In this document: piece by piece, positions 1 to 7,886 of the stretch
How the letters are laid out: the number at the start of each line of letters is the position of its first letter
Position numbering within the stretch: position 1 is the first letter of the stretch
From: Thiobacillus sp.
GTDB taxonomy: Bacteria; Pseudomonadota; Gammaproteobacteria; Burkholderiales; Thiobacillaceae
NCBI GenBank assembly: GCA_020217265.1
Contig: JAIWOS010000107.1
Location: 1-11,202 of the forward strand
Length of the DNA stretch: 11,202 nt
Reading direction: 5' to 3'
The notes under the pieces: model-generated
The model's input: only the letters and a program-made list of their open reading frames with translations
Told to the model about the DNA's origin: nothing
Database searches by the model: none
Program-made: the position numbers and the translations under genes

Positions 1-1
1 C

Positions 2-1240
2 GAGCTGACCATGATGGAAAACCGCTTCGTGCCCGCCCGCTTCAAGGACGGCTACGGCCCGGTCGGCGCCTGGTTCCTGCTGTTCAAGGCCCAGGCCGTC
101 AACGCCTACGGCGAAGTCTACATGCAGAAGAACAAGGAACTGCTGAACGACTACCCCCCCTACGGCCAGGCGGCCGTGCCGGCTTCCTGCCTGCGCAACC
201 ACCTGATGCTGAAGGAAATGCAGGAAGGCCGCGGCCCCATCTACATGGACACCGTGACCGCGCTCGCCAAGCTGCGTGAAACCCTCACCCCGCGCGAAGT
301 GAAGCACCTTGAAGCCGAAGCCTGGGAAGACTTCCTCGACATGTGCGTCGGCCAGTGCGGCATCTGGGTCGGCGAGAACATCGAGCCCGAGAAGAAGAAC
401 TCCGAGCTGATGCCGACCGAGCCCTACCTGTTGGGTTCGCACTCCGGCTGCTGCGGCATCTGGGTCTCCGGCCCGACCGACGTGGGCGCGCCCACCGACG
501 AGATGCATGCAGACAAGGACAAGATCCCCGCGCACCTGCCCAAGGGCTGGAACTGGGGCTACCGTTCGATGACCACGGTCAAGGGCCTGTTCACCGCCGG
601 TGACGGCGTGGGTGCATCCGGCCACAAGTTCTCCTCCGGTTCGCACGCCGAAGGCCGCATGTGCGCCAAGTCCATGGTCAAGTACTGCATCGACAACAAG
701 GATCTCAAGCCCGAACTCGACACCCCCGTCGAGCAGCTGGTGGAAGAGATCTACAAGCCGGTGCGCACCTTCCTCGAGTTCAAGGACTACACCACCGCAA
801 TCGACGTCAACCCCAACTACATCACGCCCAAGATGCTGCAGTTCCGCCTGCAGAAGATCATGGACGAATACGTTGCCGGCGTGGCCACCTACTACAAGAC
901 CAACGCAAACATGCTGAAGGTCGCTGAAGAAAAGCTGGGCATGCTGAAGGAAGACGCCGAGAAGATGCGTGCGAAGGATCTGCACGAGCTGCTCCGCGCC
1001 TGGGAAAACTACCACCGCATCCTGACGGCGGAAGCCCACATGAAGCACATCCAGTTCCGCGAAGAAAGCCGTTACCCCGGCTTCTACTACCGCATGGACA
1101 AGAACTTTGTCGATGAGGAAAACTGGCACTGCTTCGTGAACTCGGTCTACGACAAGAACTCCAAGCAGTGGACCTGCTTCAAGCGCGCCCACGTGGATCT
1201 GGTCGACAAGTCCAAGCTGTTCAAACCCGCTGCCCACTGA
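2..1240 (+). CDS. aprA: Adenylylsulfate (APS) reductase alpha subunit, 3' part (5' end outside window)
   Basis: This is the C-terminal two thirds or so of the FAD-containing subunit of dissimilatory APS reductase, a cytoplasmic AprBA flavo-iron-sulfur enzyme. In sulfur oxidisers it runs from sulfite plus AMP to APS. The frame is already open at base 2 (Glu-Leu-Thr before the first Met), so the ATG at 11 is internal. Recognisable family stretches are ENRFVPARFKDGYGPVGAW at the start, which should carry the substrate-binding arginine; GSHSGCCGIW near nt 437-463, with the histidine expected at the active site; and GDGVGASGHKFSSGSHAEGR near nt 601-657, the C-terminal FAD-binding segment. RLQKIMDEYVAG and AEAHMKHIQFREESR follow in the helical domain. 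Active-site assignments come from recalled knowledge of the Archaeoglobus enzyme, not an alignment run here. aprB would be expected upstream, outside the window. A strong terminator 22 nt after the stop closes the unit. Confidence 0.97.
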   Translation, partial: ELTMMENRFVPARFKDGYGPVGAWFLLFKAQAVNAYGEVYMQKNKELLNDYPPYGQAAVPASCLRNHLMLKEMQEGRGPIYMDTVTALAKLRETLTPREVKHLEAEAWEDFLDMCVGQCGIWVGENIEPEKKNSELMPTEPYLLGSHSGCCGIWVSGPTDVGAPTDEMHADKDKIPAHLPKGWNWGYRSMTTVKGLFTAGDGVGASGHKFSSGSHAEGRMCAKSMVKYCIDNKDLKPELDTPVEQLVEEIYKPVRTFLEFKDYTTAIDVNPNYITPKMLQFRLQKIMDEYVAGVATYYKTNANMLKVAEEKLGMLKEDAEKMRAKDLHELLRAWENYHRILTAEAHMKHIQFREESRYPGFYYRMDKNFVDEENWHCFVNSVYDKNSKQWTCFKRAHVDLVDKSKLFKPAAH

Positions 1241-1261
1241 GCAATCAGTAGCCAGTAAACT

Positions 1262-1290
1262 CCGGGCGCCCCTGTGGCGCCCGGTTTTTT
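1262..1290 (+). terminator. Intrinsic terminator of aprA
   Basis: A perfect 9-bp GC-rich stem (CCGGGCGCC at 1262-1270 with GGCGCCCGG at 1276-1284) encloses a 5-nt loop and is followed directly by six T (1285-1290). It lies 22 nt after the aprA stop. It is a textbook Rho-independent terminator and separates the apr unit from the downstream cluster. Confidence 0.93.
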
Positions 1291-1364
1291 GGGCGACGCC
1301 AATTCAATACAGTGCGTCCGGTTTTTTTGGGCGACACCAATTCAACACAGCGCGCCCGGTTTTT
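1281..1364 (+). repeat. Imperfect tandem repeat (37/38-bp period) of the terminator tail
   Basis: Two units plus a short third start, at 1281, 1318 and 1356, each begin CCGG followed by a run of T (6, 7 and 5). The two full units continue GGGCGAC(G/A)CCAATTCAA(T/C)ACAG and end in a GC-rich segment that precedes the next CCGG. The units differ at only a few positions. Each start reproduces the 3' arm and T tract of the aprA terminator, so the repeat looks like a partial duplication of the terminator tail. No coding potential is evident. The remaining bases up to 1488 hold no convincing promoter, although one for the ykgJ cluster is expected there. Confidence 0.8.
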
Positions 1365-1488
1365 CCTGCTCCTGCAACGATATCTGCGCGACTGAAGGAG
1401 TGTTCAGCATCCAGCCGAAAACGCGTACCCTACGCTTTCGCCTGTGTGTTGTCTGATGTGGGGCCATGTGCCCGAAAGGTTGTAAGCA

Positions 1489-2400
1489 ATGAACGAAGCC
1501 GAATTCAAGGACATGATCGCCGACTCGCCCTTTGCAGGCAGCCCGGTCAAACCTGTCATGCTCGCGGAGGATGCCAAGCTGCAATTCCGCTGCCACCGCA
1601 ACGTCAAGTGCTGGAACGCCTGCTGTTCCAACATCGACATCCCGCTCACGCCCTACGACGTGCTGCGTCTGAAAAAGCGCCTGGACATGCCTTCGGGCGA
1701 ATTCCTCAAGCAGTATTCCGTGCCCTTCGAGATGGACAAGGACGGCATGCCCGGCATCAAGCTCAAGCCCGTCGAAGGCGGCACCGCCTGTCAGTTCATG
1801 AAACCCGAAGGCTGCGGCGTGTACGAAGACCGCCCGACCGCCTGCCGCTACTACCCGGTGGCGCTATTGACCATGCGCCGCTCCGACGAATACTTCGACC
1901 GCGCCGCCTACGCCATGGTCAAGGAACAACACTGCCTCGGCCACTTCGAAGACAAGACGCAGACCATCGAAGAATACCGTCGCGACCAGGGCGTGGACGA
2001 GTACGACCAGAAAGCCCATGCCTGGCGCCAGCTCGTCGTCAAGCGCAAGTCGGCTGGCCCCGCCATCGGCAAGCCCACCCCGGTGTCGAACCAGCTCTTC
2101 TTCATGGCGAGCTACGATATCGACCGCTTCCGCGCCTTCGTCATGAGCGAAAGCTTCAACGACACCTATGACATTCCAGTCGAGCAGATGGCCCAGCTCG
2201 TGGCCGACGACGAAGCCCTGCTCGATTTCGGCCTCAATTTCCTGCGCCACACCCTGTTCGGCGAGAAATGCGTCGCGGAACGCCCCGATGCTTACGAAAA
2301 ACGTCTCGCCCGCCGTCGCGCGCTGCTCGAACAGCAAAAGGAAGCCGAATTCGAGCAGAAAATGGCGCTGGAAGACGACAAGTATTCTGGCGAACATTGA
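1489..2400 (+). CDS. YkgJ-family cysteine-cluster protein
   Basis: A 303-residue, probably cytoplasmic protein of the YkgJ / zinc- or iron-chelating CxxxCC family; the exact molecular function of this family is not established. Eight cysteines lie in the N-terminal half: Cys35, Cys41, Cys45-Cys46 (CHRNVKCWNACCSN), Cys101, Cys109 (GCGVYEDRPTAC), Cys119 and Cys149. This is the family's metal-binding or Fe-S-like layout. The remainder is charged, and the C terminus (about 265-303) is rich in Lys, Arg and Glu and probably helical. There is no signal peptide. The ATG at 1489 is preceded by a weak purine stretch (AAAGG, about 9 nt upstream). It is the first gene of a tight + strand cluster; the next gene starts 5 nt after its stop. 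A role in metal handling or Fe-S chemistry for its neighbours is inference only. The family call is firm, the function open. Confidence 0.88.
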   Translation: MNEAEFKDMIADSPFAGSPVKPVMLAEDAKLQFRCHRNVKCWNACCSNIDIPLTPYDVLRLKKRLDMPSGEFLKQYSVPFEMDKDGMPGIKLKPVEGGTACQFMKPEGCGVYEDRPTACRYYPVALLTMRRSDEYFDRAAYAMVKEQHCLGHFEDKTQTIEEYRRDQGVDEYDQKAHAWRQLVVKRKSAGPAIGKPTPVSNQLFFMASYDIDRFRAFVMSESFNDTYDIPVEQMAQLVADDEALLDFGLNFLRHTLFGEKCVAERPDAYEKRLARRRALLEQQKEAEFEQKMALEDDKYSGEH

Positions 2401-2405
2401 CTACG

Positions 2406-2870
2406 ATGCGTTGCTTCACCTGGCTGGCTAGCGGCCTGCTCGTCCTGCTTGCGGGAGGCGCCAGCGCCGCTTCGCTCAACAAGTGCATCGACGCCCAGGG
2501 CAAGGTCACTTATTCCAATCTGCCTTGCACCAATGCACGCGAGATGCGCAAAGTCGAAATCGACCCCGCACCCGCGCCCGAGCCTGTGCACGTCACGCCC
2601 AGACCTAAACTCGAGAAGCCCGCCGCTGACGCGCCAGAATCCAAGGAACCCCCCGTCACAAAACTGCGGCTGGATTCCGCAGCGGGAAATGCCCGTGCGG
2701 CAACCAAACCCACGGCGCGGCACTGTGATGCGCTCGCCGACAAACTCGGCCTCGTGCTCGACAAGATGGACGACGCCCGCCGCAAGGGCTACACGCAGAA
2801 GCAGATGGACGACTGGAATCAGGACGTGAAAGAACTCGAACGCAAGAAGCAGCAGGCCGGCTGCTTCTGA
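2406..2870 (+). CDS. Small exported DUF4124-domain protein
   Basis: A 154-residue protein with a clear Sec signal peptide: [18 protein letters not shown] then ASA, with likely cleavage after Ala21. The mature N terminus carries the DUF4124 signature ([16 protein letters not shown], residues 26-41) with two cysteines that could form a disulfide in the periplasm. A Pro/Glu/Lys-rich linker follows (about 55-95), then a helical charged C-terminal segment with two more cysteines (in RHCDALAD and the final GCF). An in-frame extension upstream to 2268 lies inside ykgJ and would bury the signal peptide, so the ATG at 2406 was chosen, although its ribosome site is poor. It lies 5 nt after ykgJ and 14 nt before the CbbQ-type gene. 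DUF4124 proteins are envelope proteins of unknown function, common in Beta- and Gammaproteobacteria. Confidence 0.85.
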   Translation: MRCFTWLASGLLVLLAGGASAASLNKCIDAQGKVTYSNLPCTNAREMRKVEIDPAPAPEPVHVTPRPKLEKPAADAPESKEPPVTKLRLDSAAGNARAATKPTARHCDALADKLGLVLDKMDDARRKGYTQKQMDDWNQDVKELERKKQQAGCF

Positions 2871-2884
2871 ACCGGCCACATCCC

Positions 2885-3697
2885 ATGAACGCACGCACCC
2901 TCGACCCCGCCCACCACCTCATCGAAAAGGAACCGTATTACGAGCCCGTCGGTGATGAAATCCAGCTTTTCGAGGCCGCCTGGCGCCAGCAGATTCCGGT
3001 GCTGCTGAAAGGCCCCACCGGATGCGGCAAGACCCGCTTCATGGAGCACATGGCGTGGCGCCTCAAGCGCCCGCTGATCACCGTGTCGTGCCACGACGAT
3101 CTCACCGCCTCCGACCTCGTGGGCCGCTATCTGGTCAAGGGTGGCGAAACCGTGTGGGTCGACGGCCCTCTGACCCGCGCCGTGCGCTGCGGCGGCATCT
3201 GCTACCTGGACGAAGTGGTCGAGGCGCGCAAGGACACCATGGTGGTGATCCACCCGCTCGCCGACGACCGCCGCACCCTGCCGATGGAGAAGCTCGGCCA
3301 GATCGTCGAGGCACCGCCCGAATTCTGCCTCGCCATTTCCTACAACCCCGGCTATCAAAGCGTGTTGAAGGATCTGAAGCAGTCGACCCGGCAACGCTTC
3401 GTCGCGCTTGAATTCGACTACCCATCGCCCGAGCTCGAACGCCGCATCGTCACCGCCGAATCCGGCGTGTCCGAGCAAGTCGCCGCCAATCTCGTGCGCT
3501 TCGCACAGATGACCCGCAATCTCAAGGGCAGCGGACTCGAAGAAGGCGCCTCGACACGCCTGCTGGTGCACGCCGGCAAGCTCATCGCCGACGGCGTGAG
3601 CCCGGTGTCGGCGTGCAAATCCGCGGTCGCGCAGGCCGTCACCGATGACGCCGACATGCTGAAGGCCATCCAGGAGTTGTCCTCCTCCATCTTCTGA
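2885..3697 (+). CDS. cbbQ: CbbQ/NorQ-type MoxR AAA+ ATPase
   Basis: A 270-residue cytoplasmic AAA+ ATPase of the MoxR class, CbbQ/NorQ branch, of the usual length. Visible elements are Walker A GPTGCGKT (43-50), the conserved [14 protein letters not shown] region (about 74-87), Walker B ICYLDE (105-110), sensor 1 in ISYNPGYQ (Asn154) and the arginine-finger region STRQRF (167-172). The C-terminal helical lid ends [18 protein letters not shown] and later. Members assemble as hexameric rings with a VWA-domain partner. CbbQ-CbbO removes inhibitory sugar phosphates from RuBisCO, and NorQ-NorD supports nitric oxide reductase maturation. The next gene is the VWA partner, 16 nt downstream. The sequence alone does not separate CbbQ from NorQ with certainty, and neither RuBisCO nor nor structural genes are in the window, so the symbol is provisional. 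The ATG at 2885 has no clear Shine-Dalgarno sequence. Confidence 0.9.
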   Translation: MNARTLDPAHHLIEKEPYYEPVGDEIQLFEAAWRQQIPVLLKGPTGCGKTRFMEHMAWRLKRPLITVSCHDDLTASDLVGRYLVKGGETVWVDGPLTRAVRCGGICYLDEVVEARKDTMVVIHPLADDRRTLPMEKLGQIVEAPPEFCLAISYNPGYQSVLKDLKQSTRQRFVALEFDYPSPELERRIVTAESGVSEQVAANLVRFAQMTRNLKGSGLEEGASTRLLVHAGKLIADGVSPVSACKSAVAQAVTDDADMLKAIQELSSSIF

Positions 3698-3713
3698 TGG
3701 CGCCGCTTTAATC

Positions 3714-5834
3714 ATGGCGCTGACCCCGCTCACCGCCACCGAAATGGAAGCCAGCCTGCACGTCTGGCTGGACACCGAGTTCACCTTCTTCAAGGTCGAG
3801 GAACTTGCCGCGGAGTTGCAGCCGCTGGCGCGCGACGAGCAGGATTTCATTCTCGGCTGGATCCGCCGCATCGCCAGCACTCACATCACGCTCGCCTGGC
3901 AATTCGGCCGCCGCGCGCCGGCGCTGCTGCCGCGCATGGAACGCCGCCTGCTGGAAGCCTGGGCCGTCCACACCTGCGACGTGTTCGACCGCACCGGCCT
4001 GCAAACCGCGCTGCGCGTAATGGAGGAGGTCGACAGCTTCGACGCGCAACAGCACCGCAACGATGCCGCCGGCGCGCTGTTCGACGAAATTGCCCCAGTG
4101 CTTGGCAACTTCGTGTGCGGCCTGTCGGGCCGGCGACTCAAGCTGGAACAAGGCGATGCGGCCTGGACCGATGGCGAGCGCATCGTGCTACCCCCCTTGA
4201 TCGCCGCGCTGCCCGACGAGTCGGACAACTTCCAGCTCGCCAAGGTCACGGTTGCCCTCCTGTGGGCGCAGACCCGTTTCGGCACGCTGCGCATCGATTT
4301 TGTCGAGCTCGGCCGGCGCTACGACGATCCCGATCGCGCGCTGGCGCGCGTGCATGCGCTGGAAACCCTGCGGCTTTCCGCCTGCATCGCGCGCGAGTTG
4401 CCGGGGCTGCACCGCGAGATGCTGCGGCTGCGCCAGCAGCTTGACACACCGCTGCCCGCCGACTGGCAAGCATTTGCCGTAACGCTCGCCCACCCAGACG
4501 CGACCGAATCCGACAGCCTGGCGCTGCTCGCCCAGGCGTACGCACTCGATACTTGCCCTTGCTGGAAGGACCAAGGCTGTCTGCGCCCCGAGGCCGTGGC
4601 CACGACCCGCGCCGCTCGCATTGACAAAGAAAAGGCGCGCTTGCGCATCAAGCTCGCCGAACTGCTCGAAGAACACGCCGCCGGCAAGCCGGACTCGCCG
4701 CAAGAGCGGCCCCCGCCCCCCGACATCGACGTCGCCCCGCGCGAGCAGAATGGCGCGCTCGATTTCGAGATCACGTTGGACGGCGCCCCGCTCGCGCCGC
4801 CCGACGACGTGAAGCAGTTGCTCACCTCGGTCTATCTCGATTTTGGCGAGATCCCGCCGGAATACCTCTCGCCGGCCGGCGAAGGCGAATACGACCCGAA
4901 AAAGGTGTTCGACCAGCCGGAAGATCCGGACGCTGTCTGGCACGGCACCTATCACGAGAAAGGTGCCGAGCTCTACCCCGAGTGGGACCTTGGCCGCCAG
5001 CACTACCGCAAGAACTGGTGCGTGATGCGCGAAAAGGGCGTGACCCCGGTCTACGACGATTTCGTGCGCGACACGCTCGCCAAGCATCAGGGCGTCATCA
5101 AGCACCTGCGCAAGAAATTCGAGGTCATGCGCGACGAGAACCGGCTCGACCGCCGGCAGACGCAGGGCGACGAAATCGACCTCGACGCCCTCGTTGAAGC
5201 ACTCGCCGACGCGCAGGACGGCCGCGAAATGAGCGACCGACTGTTCCAGCAGATGCACCGCGCCGAACGCAACATTGCCGTCGCCTTCCTGGTCGACATG
5301 AGCGGTTCGACCAAGGGCTGGATCAACGAGGCCGAGCGCGAGGCGCTCATCCTGCTATGCGAGGCGCTGGAGCTACTGGGCGACCGCTATGCGATCTACG
5401 GTTTTTCCGGCACCACCCGCAAGCGGTGCGAACTGTTCCGCATCAAGACGTTCGACGACATCTACGACGACGAAGTCCGCGCGCGCATCTCGGGCATCCG
5501 GCCGCAGGAATACACGCGCATGGGCTTTGCGCTGCGCCACATGACCAAGCTCCTCAACGGGGTCGAGGCGAAAACGCGTGTGCTGGTCACGCTCTCCGAC
5601 GGCCGCCCGGACGACTACTTCGACGTCTATCGTGGTGAATACGGCGTCGAGGACACCCGCATGGCGCTCCTGGAAGCCAGCCGCACCGGCATTCACCCCT
5701 TCTGCATCACCCTCGACCGCGACGCCCGCGACTACCTGCCGCACATGTACGGCGCCGCGCGTTACATCATTCTCGACGACGTGCGACAATTACCGGTCAA
5801 GGTCACCGACATCTACCGCCGCATCACGACATGA
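3714..5834 (+). CDS. cbbO: CbbO/NorD-type von Willebrand factor A domain protein
   Basis: A 706-residue protein, the VWA-domain partner of the preceding AAA+ ATPase. The N-terminal half (about 1-300) is helical and of the CbbO/NorD type, with no membrane segment. A Pro- and acid-rich linker follows (about 325-350). The C-terminal VWA domain (about 520-700) has a complete MIDAS metal site: DMSGS (Asp528, Ser530, Ser532), Thr601 in QEYTRMG and Asp629 in TLSDGRPDD. In CbbQO complexes CbbO sits on the ATPase ring, and its MIDAS site recruits the client (RuBisCO in the characterised case). An intact MIDAS argues that this one is functional. The start at 3714 has no strong ribosome site. The stop overlaps the start of the next gene by 4 nt (ATGA), which implies translational coupling. 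CbbO versus NorD is uncertain without a phylogeny. Confidence 0.9.
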   Translation: MALTPLTATEMEASLHVWLDTEFTFFKVEELAAELQPLARDEQDFILGWIRRIASTHITLAWQFGRRAPALLPRMERRLLEAWAVHTCDVFDRTGLQTALRVMEEVDSFDAQQHRNDAAGALFDEIAPVLGNFVCGLSGRRLKLEQGDAAWTDGERIVLPPLIAALPDESDNFQLAKVTVALLWAQTRFGTLRIDFVELGRRYDDPDRALARVHALETLRLSACIARELPGLHREMLRLRQQLDTPLPADWQAFAVTLAHPDATESDSLALLAQAYALDTCPCWKDQGCLRPEAVATTRAARIDKEKARLRIKLAELLEEHAAGKPDSPQERPPPPDIDVAPREQNGALDFEITLDGAPLAPPDDVKQLLTSVYLDFGEIPPEYLSPAGEGEYDPKKVFDQPEDPDAVWHGTYHEKGAELYPEWDLGRQHYRKNWCVMREKGVTPVYDDFVRDTLAKHQGVIKHLRKKFEVMRDENRLDRRQTQGDEIDLDALVEALADAQDGREMSDRLFQQMHRAERNIAVAFLVDMSGSTKGWINEAEREALILLCEALELLGDRYAIYGFSGTTRKRCELFRIKTFDDIYDDEVRARISGIRPQEYTRMGFALRHMTKLLNGVEAKTRVLVTLSDGRPDDYFDVYRGEYGVEDTRMALLEASRTGIHPFCITLDRDARDYLPHMYGAARYIILDDVRQLPVKVTDIYRRITT

Positions 5835-6106
5835 GTCTCGACGAACTGAAAGTGGGTTACTTCTACAGCAACGGCGCCTATGGCCGCACCTGGGGTGTGC
5901 GTCAACTCGCCGAAATTGCCGTCCAGCCGGATTCTGGCGCCACCGTCTACCACTTCAAGGGCGTTGCGGGTATCTGCCGCCGCAAAAAGGGCCACTGCAG
6001 CCCCGAAGAATTCGCACGCTGGGCCAAGTATCAGGTCGCGCTGATGGAAAACGACTGGAAACGGGTAGGCGGCGACACTCCCGCAGACGGAACCGGGGTG
6101 GGTTAG
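5831..6106 (+). CDS. Unrecognised 91-residue protein coupled to cbbO
   Basis: I do not recognise this family. It is supported as a gene by the ATGA overlap with the cbbO stop (start 5831, cbbO stop 5832-5834), by use of nearly all the space up to the convergent obgE gene, and by a protein-like composition. It is soluble and cytoplasmic, with no signal peptide or membrane segment. The N-terminal half is rich in Tyr, Gly and aromatics ([19 protein letters not shown]) and looks like beta strands. A basic pair of cysteines follows (Cys49 and Cys56 in CRRKKGHC), then a helical stretch with several Trp ([19 protein letters not shown]). The CX6C with basic residues could bind metal or nucleic acid, but two cysteines alone prove little. 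Its position suggests an accessory to the CbbQ/CbbO complex. Confidence 0.75.
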   Translation: MSLDELKVGYFYSNGAYGRTWGVRQLAEIAVQPDSGATVYHFKGVAGICRRKKGHCSPEEFARWAKYQVALMENDWKRVGGDTPADGTGVG

Positions 6107-7167
6107 TCCGCTTCGCCGGCGTCGCCGGAAGCCGGCTCGGCCGCGACGGGTCGCGCCACCTGCGTTCCCAGGTAATCCATCACCGCGTAGGTCAGTGCGT
6201 TGCAGCCCGTGCCATCGAGCGCCGAAATGGCGAACACCGGGCCGGTCCAGCCGTAATCCGCGACAAATTTCGCCACCACGGCGTCACGCTCGGCCGCGTC
6301 AACCATGTCGAGCTTGTTCAGCACCAGCCAGCGCGGCTTCTCGAAAAGCGCCTGATCGTACTTGCGCAGTTCCTCGACGATGGCACGCGCCTCGTGCACC
6401 GGGTCACCCGCTTCCCAACGCGGCGAAATGTCGACCAGATGCAGCAACAGGCGCGTGCGCTGCAAGTGCCGCAAGAACTGATGTCCCAGGCCCGCGCCTT
6501 CCGCCGCCCCCTCGATCAGGCCGGGAATGTCGGCGATGACGAAACTGCGTTCGCTGTCCACCCGCACCACGCCCAGATTCGGTGCCAGCGTGGTGAAGGG
6601 GTAGTCGGCCACCTTCGGCCGCGCCGCCGACACGGCGCGGATGAAGGTCGACTTGCCCGCGTTGGGCATGCCGAGCAGGCCCACGTCGGCCAGCACCTTC
6701 AGCTCCATCGCCAGCTCGAATTCCTCGCCCGGCTCGCCCAGCGTGTGCTGGCGCGGCGCGCGGTTGATGCTGGACTTGAAATGGATGTTGCCAAGCCCGC
6801 CCTTGCCGCCCCGCGCGAGGCAGACACGCTGCCCGTTCGTCGCCAGATCGGCAACCACTTCCCCCGTGTCGACATTGGTAAACACCGTGCCGACCGGCAC
6901 GCGGATGGTCAGGTCTTCCCCGCCCTTGCCGTAGCACTGCGCGCCGCGCCCGTTCTCGCCCTTCTGCGCCTTGAAAATGCGCGTATAGCGGAACTCGACC
7001 AGGGTATTGATATTGCAGTCGGCCACGGCGTAAATGCTGCCGCCGCGGCCGCCATCGCCGCCGTCCGGCCCGCCCTTGGGAATGTATTTCTCGCGGCGGA
7101 ACGAAGCGCTGCCGTCGCCGCCCTTGCCCGCGATGACCTGGATTCTGGCTTCGTCGATGAATTTCAT
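6103..7167 (-). CDS. obgE: Obg GTPase (ribosome assembly)
   Basis: A 354-residue GTPase of the Obg/CgtA family, which binds the large ribosomal subunit and acts in its assembly and in stress signalling. The N-terminal glycine-rich Obg fold is obvious ([14 protein letters not shown] and [12 protein letters not shown]). The G domain follows with G1 GMPNAGKST (from Gly166), switch [15 protein letters not shown]3 DIPGLIEGA and G4 NKLD (284-287). The C-terminal tail is short and acidic. A longer in-frame start at 7185 adds MFPDQI, but the family begins MKFIDEA, so the ATG at 7167 was chosen. It follows rplU-rpmA in the common order, with an intrinsic terminator between rpmA and obgE that may lower its expression relative to the ribosomal proteins. 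Its TAA shares the TTAG tetranucleotide with the TAG of the convergent 91-aa gene. Confidence 0.97.
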   Translation of the reverse strand: MKFIDEARIQVIAGKGGDGSASFRREKYIPKGGPDGGDGGRGGSIYAVADCNINTLVEFRYTRIFKAQKGENGRGAQCYGKGGEDLTIRVPVGTVFTNVDTGEVVADLATNGQRVCLARGGKGGLGNIHFKSSINRAPRQHTLGEPGEEFELAMELKVLADVGLLGMPNAGKSTFIRAVSAARPKVADYPFTTLAPNLGVVRVDSERSFVIADIPGLIEGAAEGAGLGHQFLRHLQRTRLLLHLVDISPRWEAGDPVHEARAIVEELRKYDQALFEKPRWLVLNKLDMVDAAERDAVVAKFVADYGWTGPVFAISALDGTGCNALTYAVMDYLGTQVARPVAAEPASGDAGEAD

Positions 7168-7183
7168 GATCTGATCCGGAAAC

Positions 7184-7214
7184 AAAAAAGCCCCATCCGA
7201 TGGACGGGGCTTTT
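7184..7214 (-). terminator. Intrinsic terminator between rpmA and obgE
   Basis: Read on the minus strand, AGCCCCGTCC, a 3-nt loop and GGATGGGGCT form a 10-bp stem with one G-U pair, followed by a T run (plus-strand A tract 7184-7189). It starts 17 nt after the rpmA stop and ends 17 nt before the obgE ATG. The plus strand also has TTTT after the stem, so it may act weakly in both directions. It probably attenuates read-through from the ribosomal protein genes into obgE. Confidence 0.85.
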
Positions 7215-7230
7215 ATCGAAGCAGGAACGC

Positions 7231-7494
7231 TCAGGCCGCAACAGGCTCGATGCGCACCACCTTGCGACGGGCCGCGCCCTTGATCTCGAACTTGACGGTG
7301 CCATCGGCCTTGGCAAACAGGGTGTGATCCTTGCCGATGCCCACATTGTCGCCCGGATGGAACTGGGTGCCGCGCTGACGCACGATGATGTTGCCGGCCA
7401 GGACCATTTCGCCGCCATAGCGCTTCACGCCCAGGCGTTTCGACTCGGAATCGCGGCCGTTACGCGAACTGCCGCCTGCTTTTTTGTGTGCCAT
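7231..7494 (-). CDS. rpmA: 50S ribosomal protein L27 (bL27)
   Basis: Ribosomal protein bL27, 87 residues, close to the usual 85. The N terminus [16 protein letters not shown] and the following [11 protein letters not shown] are diagnostic. Its flexible N-terminal tail reaches the peptidyl transferase centre in the ribosome. There is no Firmicutes-style cleavable N-terminal extension. A good Shine-Dalgarno sequence (AAGGAG, plus-strand 7503-7508) lies 8 nt upstream of the ATG and overlaps the rplU stop codon. This favours tight co-expression with rplU, which ends 12 nt upstream. A terminator follows. Confidence 0.98.
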   Translation of the reverse strand: MAHKKAGGSSRNGRDSESKRLGVKRYGGEMVLAGNIIVRQRGTQFHPGDNVGIGKDHTLFAKADGTVKFEIKGAARRKVVRIEPVAA

Positions 7495-7506
7495 GGTGTG
7501 TGCTCC

Positions 7507-7818
7507 TTATGCGGAAATGCCGGCGATCTGCACTTCGGTGTAGTACTGGCGATGCCCCTGGCTCTTGCGGTAGTGCTTGCGGCGGCGCATCTTGAAAATC
7601 TTGATCTTGTCGCCGCGCGCCTGATCCAACACGGTAGCCTTGACGGTAGCGCCGCGCAGCAGGGGCGCGCCCATCTTGATCTCGCCATCGCCGCCGACCA
7701 TCAGAACCTGGTCAAACGTGATCTCGCTGCCGATCTCGGCATCGAGCTTTTCGATTTTCAGTTTGTCGCCGGCACTCACGCGATACTGCTTGCCGCCGGT
7801 TTTGATGACTGCGTACAT
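7507..7818 (-). CDS. rplU: 50S ribosomal protein L21 (bL21)
   Basis: Ribosomal protein bL21, 103 residues, the family's typical length. The N terminus [14 protein letters not shown] and the basic loop [16 protein letters not shown], which binds 23S rRNA, are diagnostic. The ATG at 7818 is preceded by a GGAGA ribosome site. It is the first gene of a minus-strand rplU-rpmA(-obgE) unit with a near-consensus promoter about 40 nt upstream. The untranslated leader would be about 30 nt, too short for an elaborate ribosomal-protein leader structure. Confidence 0.98.
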   Translation of the reverse strand: MYAVIKTGGKQYRVSAGDKLKIEKLDAEIGSEITFDQVLMVGGDGEIKMGAPLLRGATVKATVLDQARGDKIKIFKMRRRKHYRKSQGHRQYYTEVQIAGISA

Positions 7819-7857
7819 GGGGGGTCTCCAAACGATTCGATCCCGGGAAAACGCGGC

Positions 7858-7886
7858 ATTCTAACGATGAAAGCAAGGCGAGTCAA
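7858..7886 (-). promoter_or_regulatory. Sigma-70 promoter of rplU-rpmA
   Basis: On the minus strand TTGACT (plus 7881-7886) is separated by exactly 17 nt from TAGAAT (plus 7858-7863). These are 5/6 matches to both consensus hexamers. Transcription would begin near 7850, giving a leader of about 30 nt to the rplU ATG. The rest of the 166-nt divergent region to ispB holds a GC palindrome near 7932-7941 and an AT-rich stretch (7950-7976) that probably carries the ispB promoter, but no clear pair of hexamers stands out there. Confidence 0.85.

Noticed and set aside
1399..1465. TTCAGC-17 nt-TACCCT as a promoter for the ykgJ cluster
   Set aside because: Only about half the bases in each hexamer match consensus, so it is no better than chance in this sequence.
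2819..3880. 353-codon minus-strand frame
   Set aside because: It is antisense to the CbbQ-type ATPase and the start of cbbO, with no recognisable motif.
4188..5258. 356-codon minus-strand frame
   Set aside because: It is antisense to cbbO, which has convincing domains; the frame is open because of third-position GC bias.
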